A DNA stretch of 64,000 nt, from positions 36,568,986 through 36,632,985 of the forward strand of contig JARWKL010000004.1 of assembly GCA_029961685.1 (NCBI GenBank), read 5' to 3'. Origin of the DNA: Aristolochia californica. Lineage: Eukaryota; Streptophyta; Magnoliopsida; Piperales; Aristolochiaceae. The notes below the pieces were generated by a model, which worked only from the letters and a program-made list of their open reading frames with translations, was not told where the DNA came from and made no database searches. Position numbers and translations under genes: made by a program. Shown one piece after another: positions 1 to 8,862 of the stretch (positions are counted from its first letter, which is position 1; every line of letters begins with the position of its first letter).

Positions 1-1110
1 TGCTTGAGGGGTCTACCATAAAAGAAGGGGAGACCAAGGTGGGTGGCTGGGAAGGAGCCGATCCGGTAGCTGAGGAGAGAGAAGCCATGGCAGAGGGTGT
101 GTCTTCGGCAATTTGGTACCCAGGATTCCTGGGATAAGAAGTGCATGAACTTCTTTCTTTTTGAAGTGCGACGGGTCGGGTGGAATTAGAAAGTTCAGAA
201 TCTGCGAATGAAAAATTCAGTGGTTGGACTTGAGTAGGAGGCTCTGTTTGATGTACACAACGTTGTGATACACTTGTAGTGGCTTCGAAGGTGATGGTGG
301 TGGATGCGTGGGTGGAGTACTTGCACTTGAATTATCCATAACAACTATAGGAAGTAGATTTGGACAATTGAACTTTCTTCAATAGGGTTTAATGTAATTG
401 GTGGAGACACAGAAGATGATGAAAAATAGGGTGTATTTAATGTAACATCAAAAGAGATGGAAATTTTTCTTGTAATAGGATTGCAAAACTTGTATCCCTT
501 CTGATAACGTTAGTAACTTAAAAAGATGCACTTGCTGGAAGGAGGGGACAATGTGGTTATTATTACCAAATGAATGAACAAAACAAGTAGAACCAAACTC
601 TCTAGGACATACATAAAATATTCTGTATTGAGGTTTTAATACTTTGTTGGTAATACATCCCCGAAGAATAGAATATGACATACGATTAATTAAATAATAT
701 TAAGTTAGGATTGCATCACCCCAAAAAGACAAAGAAACATTCATCTAAAATTATATAACTTGGGTGATCTCGAGTAAATGGCTATTTTTTCATTTAGTAA
801 TCCCATTTTGTTGAGGGAGTGTATGCACACAAAGTTGGATGTATAATTATGCACTTCATGAAAAAATTTGAATTTTTGGTTAAGGAACTTTGGACCATTA
901 TTAGTACAAAAGATACAAAGAGAAGACCCATTTTGGGTTTTCATTTCATTGAAAAACTGGTAAATTCATCAAAGACATTTGATTTTTCCTGAATGAGATA
1001 TACCCATGTTACTCTGCTATAGTCGTCCATAAAGGAGACAAAATAGTGGAAACCAAATACACTTGGGATTCTACATGTTTCCCATAAATCAAAATGAACT
1101 AATTCCAAAA
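1..1110 (-). pseudogene. Copia integrase core and downstream linker, degraded
   Basis: On the minus strand, 1110-960 encodes a degraded integrase core start with the recognisable block SFMDDYSRVTWVYL, which carries the first catalytic Asp. At 944-741 follows the second-Asp region, normally RTDNG, here read as CTNNG, then an NKMG block in place of the usual PQQNG and a damaged ERK motif. At 681-448 is the C-terminal segment with FGSTCFVH. Beyond it, 430-1 reads as a Ser/Pro-rich linker in broken frames (for example DVTLNTPYFSSSS). Loss of the second Asp and several frameshifts mean it cannot be functional. Family assignment is from motif order; residues were read by eye. Confidence 0.8.
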
Positions 1111-1578
1111 AATTGGAATTTTGACTTGAATTGGTTGTAAAACTAGCTCTATGATGCTTCCAAACTAATAGGATTCACACTCGAAAGATAGATCAATGAC
1201 ATAGAAGGAAACGATGTAGCTTAGTTCACAAATATGGTAAAGTGTTTTGTAGATAATGCCACAACCTTTGGAATAGACACGCTATCTAGAAAATAGAGCT
1301 CCCCTTCTCATGCCTAGAACCAATTGTTTTCTTCGTCTACAAATCTTGAAAAACACAAGAGGTAGGGTAAAAGATTACAAAACAATTCAAAAAATTTGTA
1401 ATATTACTTACAGGCAAAAGAGTAACGGAAAATTTGGCAACATACAAGTGTGGGACAATGACATACGTTGAATTGTTTGTATAGTACCTTTACCATGAAG
1501 TGGACCCATCAACTAAGGTGACAATTCAGTATGTTTGTAGAGGAAGTACAAGTGAGAATAAGGTGGGCATACCTGATA

Positions 1579-2690
1579 TTATGACGCTTCAGAGTTAGTG
1601 ATCCATGAGGGACTAGATGACTCATGTAGAGCAAGCATACCGGAGTTTACCATAGTGGCAGTTGCAAAGGAAGAAGATCCGGTGTCTTGTGTTGTGGGGT
1701 GTGATGATGTGGATGTCAATTTGCTCATATTGTTGACATAATTGCTAAATTTCTTCTTGAGTCTCATTATTGGACACTTCTCACCTTCAGTTAAACTTGA
1801 GCTGGACCATGCCAGTTTTTCGAATTTATCCCAATATTTTTCTGAGAACTGATTATTTCTTTTATAGTGAACACACCTCCTATCACCTCTATCATTGTGC
1901 TCATGACCATGACTTGAATTGTTTCGACCATGACCTTTTCCACCCCCTCCATGACCTTTGGGGGTGTCAGATCCCTCAGATCTAGTGGGAGTAGATTTGA
2001 GATTGAGAGTTGATGTTTCATTTATTCTGGTTTCCTTTTCACCTTTTTCAATACTGCACTTTTTGCCCGAATCATGGGATCAAATATTTTCTCAAGGGTA
2101 GTTACTTCATCATCAGCCAACATATAGGCCTAGATTGCATCATACTTCAGTCTAAATCCTTTTAAGAAACATGTTATTTGGACCCGATTGTTTTCTTTTC
2201 TGAGTTGATCTGCATTTGTGGTAGAAGGATGTAATGTATTAATTTCTTGCAAGACACCTCGTATCTCAGTAAAGTAGTTAGTAACAGAATGTTTACCTTG
2301 CCGCATGTTGAAATACTTGGCATAAAAATTATACACTTTGGATAGTTTACTCTCTCGAGATAAAATAGATTTTCAAAGTAACCGAAATTTCTTTAGATGT
2401 CTCACAATAGATCACCTGGTCACTAAATCTAGATTCCATACTATTAACAAGCCAAGTCATTACCTAGCTATCTTCTGCCTCCCAGTCCTTAGTCATAAGA
2501 GGATCCTCTTTAAGATACTCTCTTTTTCTCTGTTTAAAAAACCTAAGGACTAACTGAGACCAATTCTAGGAGTTCTTCCCATTCAATTTTATTGAGGGAA
2601 ATTAAATAGAATGAGAATCTTTACTCTCATAATTTCCAGATGGATTAATTGGAATAATAATTTCTCTGTCTCAGCCATGTCTACCAAAAT
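1579..2690 (-). pseudogene. Copia gag (UBN2-type) and protease remnant
   Basis: Minus strand 2690-2540 encodes the gag N-terminus with INPSGNYESKDS and a stop-interrupted match to the usual KLNGxNYxxWS block. 2490-2130 holds WLVNSMESRFSDQV and the RQGKHSVTNYFTEIRGVLQE block typical of copia gag. Around 1900-1850 a zinc knuckle is degraded: CVHYKRNNQFSEKYWDKF has Tyr where two of the Cys should be. At about 1600 the protease signature WIIDSGAS has become WITNSEAS, so the catalytic Asp-Ser-Gly is lost. These point mutations, plus stops, make this a clear pseudogene. Confidence 0.8.
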
Positions 2691-3063
2691 CTGATATAGT
2701 GACAATTAATAAATAGTCACGTCAAAGATTAGTCCAAAAGTATACTGGAAATGTAACACAAAACTTCGACAGATTAAGTGGGCCTCACTTACCTCAGGAT
2801 ATGTCACAAACCCTAGAAAACAATTTCACAACTTCAATTGTAATAAAGATCACTTTTAGACCCAGTGCATGTCTATTTTTCCAACTTATCACATTATGCA
2901 AGCATTAAACAAACTTGGATAAGTTTGCGCAAGTCGTCCAGACCTACTCCAAATCTATGATGATATAGGGGAAAACCCTCTGGGGACAACTATCAGAAAC
3001 TGTTCAAAAGGTAGTACAGGCCATCAACCAAGTAGTTCTGGCACAAAAACAAGGGAAAGATCT

Positions 3064-3469
3064 TGTTGAACAGTAGGTACAAAGAGTTTGACATGACTTT
3101 CATAGCAAGAAGTCTCACAAAGCTAAAATTAATATGGGGTCTTACAAGAGGGGGTCTCATAGAAGAGTCTCAGTTAAATGTGTTTTAGTTATGTTAGTCA
3201 TCCATTTATGTTCAATTGTTTAATTATACTAGGATTTATCTTTTAGTGTTTAACTGTAGGTGTCTCTTCGGAGACATCCAATAAAATTGGAACGAAAAAT
3301 TTTCAAAAAAAAAAAAAAAAAAAAAAAAGTGTTTAACTATAGGTATAACTAGGACAAGGGTAGTTTAATTGTAATTGGATTCTACTTGTTTCCTCTATTA
3401 TAAATAGAGGCTTATTGTACCCAAATTACAACAAGTCAATGAATATTTCTCTTTTTTAGAAATTCAACA
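3064..3469 (+). mobile_element. Solo LTR (LTR1-related) with 5-bp TSD GATCT
   Basis: The segment starts TGTTGAAC and ends AATTCAACA, has a TATA-like TATAAATAG near 3402, and is flanked by identical GATCT at 3059-3063 and 3470-3474. Its 3' two thirds match the LTRs at 8355-8850 and 28898-29026. Its 5' end lacks the repeated GGAAGATGGGC head of those LTRs. No second LTR or internal region is attached, so it is a solo LTR left by intra-element recombination. It sits in the leader of the minus-strand element M0. About 83 bp of its length come from a later U6-derived insertion and the duplication that insertion made. Confidence 0.88.
3262..3327 (+). pseudogene. Retroposed U6 snRNA 5' fragment with poly-A tail
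   Basis: The first 33-34 nt match the 5' end of plant U6 snRNA (GTCCCTTCGGGGACATCC followed by the ATAAAATTGGAACGA block). There are three differences: two fall on opposite sides of the 5' stem and keep it paired (CC/GG becomes CT/AG), and one is G to A. U6 similarity then stops; AAAATTTTC and a run of about 23 A follow. The insert is bracketed by a 17-bp direct repeat beginning AGTGTTTAACT (3245-3261 and 3328-3344, one mismatch). A poly-A tail and a long target-site duplication are marks of LINE-type retroposition. No promoter elements or T-run terminator are present, so it is not an expressed U6 gene. Confidence 0.82.
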
Positions 3470-3597
3470 GATCTGACTTTTACTCACTCAGATGTGCAGA
3501 TCTGTAAAAATCCCTCTAGTAGAAGTCGCAGGCTTGAAAAAGGAGAACAAGAATTGTATAGAACTTCCCACACTCAAACTTTACCTGTCAGATACCA

Positions 3598-3877
3598 TGT
3601 AAAAAGTGATAATAAAAGAAAGAAAAAGAAATGAAGGAAGAAGAAAGAAGTAAATGAAGGAGATGAGAAGAAGAGTGCTGAAGAGCACTAGTTGGAGACT
3701 GGAATTCAACCTCCCCCTGACTTATAAACTCACTTTAAGTGAAAGTAGAAATAAATTTATAACACTGCCCCTGTGTAAAAAAAACTCTTATATCTTCCTA
3801 AATACAACTCAAAATAAACTGAAAATTGACACAACCATAGGAAATTATCAAAATACCCTTATATTTGTATTTTAACA
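3598..3877 (-). repeat. Probable 5' LTR of element M0
   Basis: On the plus strand it starts TGTAAAAAGT and ends TTTTAACA, giving imperfect terminal inverted repeats, and it directly abuts the PBS-like sequence at 3586-3597. A TATA-like AGTTTATAAG lies on the minus strand near 3727. The matching 3' LTR would lie left of the window, so the outer boundary is inferred from the TG...CA rule only and no TSD can be checked. Confidence 0.5.
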
Positions 3878-4496
3878 CTTTTTTACTTTAGTGACCTTTA
3901 CTCTGGTATTACTCAAATATTTTCCCCCAAATTCTGAAGGGTGCACTGGGAGCTCAACGCTGATCCATTGAACTAATGTTACTGACCTGATGCTACTGGC
4001 CTGTTGTATGCAATCGATTGTACAAATAAAATATTACATGAGATTACACTATCACTTGGTAAATTAGAAATCTGAAACTTATTAGCTCATTCATTTACTA
4101 CTCTTTAGTAATGCAAGATGTCATAGAGAAATTGTCTTCCTATTTTTACTGTTATCAACCAATGTCCAGCTCTCCTTTATCCCTGCATCTCCTTGTTCAA
4201 TCAGATGTCATCAGCGCTTATGTTACCAGCGATGTGTCCCTCTTCTGTTGTATAAATCACTCAATGATTTGTCTATATACACTTCTGATTTTTTTACCTC
4301 AATTTTTCATTTTGGGATGAATATTTTCTTAAAATAGTTCCTTTATAGATATTACGACCTTTTCTTTAAGGAGAAAAAGAAAAAAAAATAAATAAAGAAG
4401 TTTGAAATGCGAGCAAAGCCTTACTAGTAAATAGGGTCAATCGTAGTAGCTATCCAGAATATACCCTCCAGTTGAGAAGTTGTGCTTCTTGTATAG
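3878..4496 (+). other. Probable CYC1 intron sequence upstream of the visible exons
   Basis: AT-rich sequence with no recognisable exon of cytochrome c1 and no element family that I recognise. It ends in TTCTTGTATAG, a plausible 3' splice site, immediately before the exon at 4497. I read it as the 3' part of an intron whose 5' part lies beyond element M0. Confidence 0.5.
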
Positions 4497-5041
4497 ATTC
4501 GGGATGGTCTTCACTACAACGCTTACTTCCCTGGTGGTGCCATAGCAATGCCGAAAATGCTCATTGATGGTGCTGTTGAGTATGAAGATGGAACACCAGC
4601 AAGTGAATCACAGGTTCTCCTCCAAACATGCCTTATTTTTGTGAGAGTTCTCTGTCAGCCTTTTTTGGTGTCCATTCTCATATGCCTGTAATTTTGTGCC
4701 ATACTACTGGATGTAGATGGGAAAAGATGTGGTAACATTTTTGTCATGGGCAGCGGAACCTGAAATGGAGGAGAGGAAGCTGGTAAGTTGATTGATGAAC
4801 TACTCTGATACTTTTTTATGTATTCATCCTCTGAAATGTTGCGGTTAAATTTTCAATGAGGTTGCTTAAAAAAAGAAAAGAAAAATCATTATTGTCTTAA
4901 AATTGGACTGCCTCTCATTTGCAGATGGGTTTCAAATGGATCTTTGTTCTGTCTCTTGCTCTTCTGCAAGCAGCCTATTACCGGAGACTGAAATGGTCTG
5001 TTCTGAAGTCACGCAAATTGGTTCTTGATGTTGTCAACTGA
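4497..5041 (+). CDS. CYC1: Cytochrome c1, mitochondrial complex III, last three coding exons
   Basis: Three exons join in frame: 4497-4613 (39 codons), 4717-4782 (22 codons) and 4925-5041 (38 codons plus TGA). Introns are 4614-4716 and 4783-4924, both GT...AG. The peptide contains GLHYNAYFPGGAIAMPKM, then DGAVEYEDGTPAS, MGKDVVTFLSWAAEPEMEE, and the C-terminal anchor KWIFVLSLALLQAAYYRR followed by a basic tail ending LDVVN. This is the C-terminal part of the haem-bearing subunit of the cytochrome bc1 complex in the inner mitochondrial membrane; the hydrophobic helix anchors it. The visible codons have no stop or frameshift. The N-terminal presequence, the CXXCH haem site and the upstream exons are absent from the window, so it is either a gene with a TE-filled intron or a 5'-truncated copy. 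Confidence 0.93.
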
Positions 5042-6399
5042 AGTTTGTTGACACTTTTCATATATTTGTGGGTGGTTATGAATTAGAATCAAGTGCATAA
5101 ATTTTGGTAGACATTGCGGGTCCTAAATTAAGGTATTTTAGGCAGGCAATGGTCGACAGAAAATTGAAGTATTTTTTTGTTGAGAAAAACAAGATAATCA
5201 TGTTATGTACTCTTCTACTTTATATCAGCCAATTTTTTTGCCTATGAATAATTATTGCACTTCCTTTTTAGTATCTGAAGGCAGTCAGCATTGATGCACT
5301 TATATAATATATTTTGCATTTTGAATATTGTGTGAATCTTTGGTGTCGACCGAGTTTCCCTGGGTGTTTACAATCCCCGCCAGCATCTGACCAGGATAGA
5401 GTTTCTCACAAATCCTGCCACCTCTTGTCTACCACCAGTCCACGGTGCCAAGAGCTGCAGTCTTCTCCACGGTGCCAAGGGCTGCACTTAAGAGTTTATT
5501 GTTGTGCTCAGATTTTGTTTCTCCTTGGCAAACCTTCCCTCATCTTGGTGAGCGAAGCCTCAGATTACCATGTTTGCTAGTTTTTGCTGGGTAACCTGTG
5601 TCATGGATCGACCCGTCTGATTGACATGGAGAACGAGCTGTCTTCGTTTTGGGAGAGTCAAGGTCAATGATTAACCATCCCAATCTTTACTACAGGAATG
5701 GGGCTTTCATAACGTTTCAACAACTCTTCATTTTTCCCTCGTGAAAATTTGAGCCGCCAGTGTTCAATTTTATTAAGGACTACGTTAACTGCGAATTCTA
5801 CGGCCAATGGTATACGCTCTTGCACCTTCCTTCTGGAAAGCCATAATGCAACTTTTCTAGCCTATTACCACCAAAATAAACTAAGCTCCAAAATAAACTA
5901 AGCTCCACCATGTACCATGATCTTAAAGAATAAAAACCTGGTCCTACCACATGTCAACATCTAAGCAAACAAGGTCTTTGTAAAAGAAAATTTTAGGGAG
6001 AGAAAAAGGAAGTGTGGTTGAGCCACTTCTACCCTCTATAGATAGAGATTGCTTTGCTATTTGAGGAGGATCTAAATTGGAAGCTGAACATAGAGTTGGG
6101 AGAGTTGAATAAGCTGGAAAAGGAACCCTAGAAGTTGGGATTGTTGGTAAGCGTGAGATCAGAATTCTCATCCAAACTTCAAGCAGATATATCTCAAAAC
6201 ATCATATATATGAGTCAACCAACTTCTTTTACAGAAGCCCAAAAAATCACTAGTAATCTTCTTGTGTTATGGTACTACACTTATGGTCGCACCATTTCAT
6301 GGACCGGTTCATTTGCATGTACACATTTTTGGCATACCTTGTGGGATTTTTTCTACATCTCATCTTTTTCTCCATTGTCAACTCAACAACATCATTTAG
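5042..6399. other. CYC1 3' UTR and intergenic sequence
   Basis: The first roughly 250 bp after the CYC1 stop are AT-rich and likely 3' UTR. 5330-5900 holds a short direct repeat (CACGGTGCCAAG at about 5430 and 5468) and no recognisable coding sequence. 5900-6400 has only short open frames without family features. I see no gene here beyond the UTR. Confidence 0.5.
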
Positions 6400-7634
6400 A
6401 TTTTACAAAGGAAAGCAAGTTAACGCTGCTGGTTCGACTCCTACTCGCTCAAACATGAGGTCCTATGATCCAATTGCTACTTACCCATGCGCCTTCAAGA
6501 GGGCCACTATGCATTCAAACACTTCTTTCTCCCAAAAGGGGGCCATCACTGGTACTTTTTCTATGATTCATGTTAGCCCTGACACTGATGCTATGACAAA
6601 GAATCTCTCCAACAATTAGCCTTCCTTTAGGAGAAAAGACAACAACCAAAACATCGTCTTCTCTCTAGAAAAAATTCAAAGGTGATAGAGTTAGTTGAGC
6701 ATAGTAATGACATTACTGACACATAGCCTTCCAACTAGCCTGCAAAAGGTGCAATTTCAATATTTGTGCATAACTATAGTGCTCTCAATGATTAGACATT
6801 TCAAGAAGTTTTGCATAGTGTTACTTTTCCAATATGTGGATTATATATTTCACCACTCTCAAACGATGCGTCACCCATTGTGTCATTGATCTTGTCACCT
6901 CTAATCAAAGTTACCGCAATGATGACATAGGCAAAAATATTACAGGAATAAATATCTAAACTCCAGGTGGGGATGAACAAATCTTCGCAATGGATGCCTA
7001 AATCACCCAATTGATGAATAAACTAGAATTCTTTACGAACATCATGGGAGAGGTATCTCACATTGTTGAAAACACCAAGCCTCTACTATCACCTCCTCTA
7101 ATCTAGTTTTAGATTACCAAACAACATTTTGTGGTGTCCAACTTGTAGAAGGAGGCACACTCACTATGGGCACATTTAATGAAATCATTACTAACATATT
7201 GCGAAGTAGTCCATTAGTCGACGTGTTGGGGGGAGTATCCCAACTAATCGTGAGGCATTATAGTCAACATTTTCAACCATTCAGAATGCCACTCAAGTAC
7301 CATCCACTAAAATTTCAATAGTTTAACTATGATGCAAACCCTAAAAAACACATTACTTATTTCATTTAGACGTGCAACAATGCTGATAGATGAGGACTTC
7401 CTTGTGAAAAAAATTGGACGCACATTGAATGGGGAATGCATCCAGTTGGTCCATTGAACTTCCATTGGAATCAATTGACAATTAGGAACAATTGGAGCAT
7501 GAATTCTTGAGTAGGTTTTATATTACATGTTGCACCATGACCTTAGTTGAGCTCATTAATAAGAAACAATGGAAGATAGAGAAAGTGGTTTGCAAGGAAA
7601 GTGCCAATTTGACAATAAAAAACTGAAATTTATA
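6400..7634 (+). pseudogene. Ty3/gypsy gag relic
   Basis: Scattered frames give recognisable plant Ty3/gypsy gag blocks in the right order: YDPIATYPCAFKR and VSPDTDAMTKNLS (6460-6615), a P-L-KF-QFN-D-NPKKHI-Y block with TCNNAD (7290-7385), DEDFLVKKIGRTLNGEC (7390-7440), and LEHEFLSRFYITCC then LVELINKKQWKIEKVV (7490-7580). Frames change several times and stops are common. No protease, RT or integrase follows. Downstream the relic is cut by the LTR of element C1m at 7635. This is an old, unalignable-by-eye fragment; lineage within Ty3/gypsy is not assigned. Confidence 0.65.
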
Positions 7635-7890
7635 TGTGGAAGAAGACAACATATATTTCTTTATAGTTGTGGGAGGATGTTTACAATGATTATGATGCCC
7701 TTAGGGCTACATGTTTTTTTTTAAAAAAAAAAAAAAAAAGTCATAAGTGGACATACATCACCTTACATAATTACACACTTATGCCTTCTTTATAGAAGTC
7801 ATCCTTATTTATAACTTTACCACCCCTACACTTGGGTGAGATCCTCCTTATTTACCAACCATGCCTCCCCTTCATGTGTGCCTTCTAACA
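7635..7890 (-). repeat. 3' LTR of minus-strand copia element C1m
   Basis: On the minus strand it begins TGTTAGAAGGCA directly after the polypurine tract GAGGGGGGG (7891-7899) that follows the pol stop codon, and ends CTTCCACA. It contains the block TAGCCCTAAGGGCAT shared with the LTRs at 42470-42857 and 60366-60730, and a 17-A run (on the plus strand) around 7730. The partner LTR was not found, so the outer edge is inferred. Confidence 0.65.
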
Positions 7891-7897
7891 CCCCCCC

Positions 7898-8354
7898 TCA
7901 AGCTGGTGGTGAGAAGACATCATATATCCCTAACTTGGTGCTCATAGTGGAGAGAACTTTCAAGCTAACTGATTTTGTGACTATATCCGCATGTTGGTTG
8001 TGAGATGAAGCATGTTTGAGACTTTTAATGCCTGCTTGTAACTTCTCTCTAACAAAGTGACAGTCAACTTCTACATGCTGAGTTTTTTCATGAAAGACTG
8101 GGTTGGAAGCAATGTCGATTGCAACTTGATTATCACAATGGAGTTCCATTGGGCCACCTTTGTTAAATCCCATTTCTGCTAGGAAGGATTTATTCCATTG
8201 AAGTTTGCTTACTGCATGTGCCATAACTCGATATTCTACCTCTGCACTAGATCTTGTCACTACATTTTGTTTTTTACTTTTTCAAGTCACAAAGTTGCCT
8301 CCAACTTGGGTATAGTACCCTGAGGTGGATTTTCTATCGTCCAGAGATTCAACT
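7898..8354 (-). pseudogene. Copia RNase H domain, C-terminal part (element C1m)
   Basis: Minus strand 8344-8260 encodes SLDDRKSTSGYYTQVGGNFVT with one stop, and 8260-7898 is an open 120-codon stretch. It carries the copia RNase H signatures RSSAEVEYR, LHCDNQVAIDIASNPVFHE and HVEVDCHFVREK, and ends KLGIYDVFSPPA. The domain stops abruptly at 8354, where the LTR1 element begins. The missing upstream residues are found 20.7 kb away at 29027-29118 in the same strand and frame, so the two parts were once contiguous. The gene is broken by that insertion and by an internal stop. Confidence 0.9.
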
Positions 8355-8850
8355 TGTTGGAAGATGGGCCTAAGCCCACACGACCAAGGAAGTCCCACAT
8401 ATCCAAGTGTGATGGAAGATAGGCCCAAATCCACACAACCAAGGAAGTCACACATATCCAAGTGCGTTGGAAGATGGGCCCAAGCCCATAAGATATGGAT
8501 CCACCATGCTCACATGAGTTGGTGGGACCCACATGATCATGTGAAGTGGCATTAGGAGTCTTACACAAGAAGAAATCTTACAGAGCCACAATTATTATGG
8601 AATAAGGTCTCACAGAAGAGTTTTCGTTTAAAGGTGTTTTAGTCATGATAGTCTTCTATTTATATTGGGTTATTTAATTATGCTAGGACTTGTCTTTAAG
8701 TGTTAGAGTTTGGGTATAATTGGGTATAATTGGGACAAAGGTAGTTTAATTGTAATTGGACTTTACTACATTCCTCTATTATAAATAGAGGTTCATGTAC
8801 TCTGATTACAATAAGTCAATGAACTATTCCACTTTTCCATAAATTCAACA
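8355..8850 (+). repeat. 5' LTR of LTR1 element
   Basis: Begins TGTTGGAAGATGGG, ends TAAATTCAACA, and is followed directly by a PBS. The first 140 bp hold about 2.5 tandem copies of a unit of roughly 57 bp built around GGAAGATGGGCCCAAGCCCA. A 10-bp tandem repeat GGGTATAATT lies at 8712-8731, and TATAAATAG is at 8780-8788. Confidence 0.88.
8780..8788 (+). promoter_or_regulatory. LTR1 TATA box
   Basis: TATAAATAG in the 3' third of the LTR, followed about 30 bp later by a CTGATTAC block where copia R regions often start. The same motif at the same place occurs in the solo LTR at 3064-3469 and in 28898-29026. Confidence 0.55.
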
Positions 8851-8862
8851 TGGTATCAAAGT
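8851..8862 (+). other. LTR1 primer-binding site
   Basis: TGGTATCAAAGT lies directly after the LTR and is close to TGGTATCAGAGC, the complement of the 3' end of initiator tRNA-Met used by plant copia elements. Two bases differ from the best match. Confidence 0.75.

Larger units (their letters stand above)
1..3877 (-). mobile_element. Decayed Ty1/copia element M0 (left end outside window)
   Basis: Reading the minus strand from right to left gives a probable 5' LTR (3598-3877), a primer-binding-site-like sequence beside it at about 3586-3597 (TGGTATCTGAC), a leader, gag (about 2690-1790), a protease relic (about 1600), GAG-pre-integrase (about 1560-1110), integrase (about 1110-450) and a proline-rich integrase-RT linker that runs off the left edge. 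RT and RNase H are not in the window. Every coding part is broken by stops and frameshifts, so the element is dead. It lies directly upstream of the visible cytochrome c1 exons in the opposite orientation. Its leader is interrupted by the solo LTR at 3064-3469. Confidence 0.85.

Noticed and set aside
3262..3327. Functional U6 snRNA gene
   Set aside because: Only the first third of U6 is present, with no upstream promoter elements or terminator.
5314..5580. 88-codon plus-strand open frame after CYC1
   Set aside because: No family features and contains a short internal direct repeat; nothing supports translation.
7635..8354. Independent short copia fragment unrelated to 29027-29118
   Set aside because: Same strand, same frame, adjoining residues of one domain and matching TSD show a single gene split by insertion.
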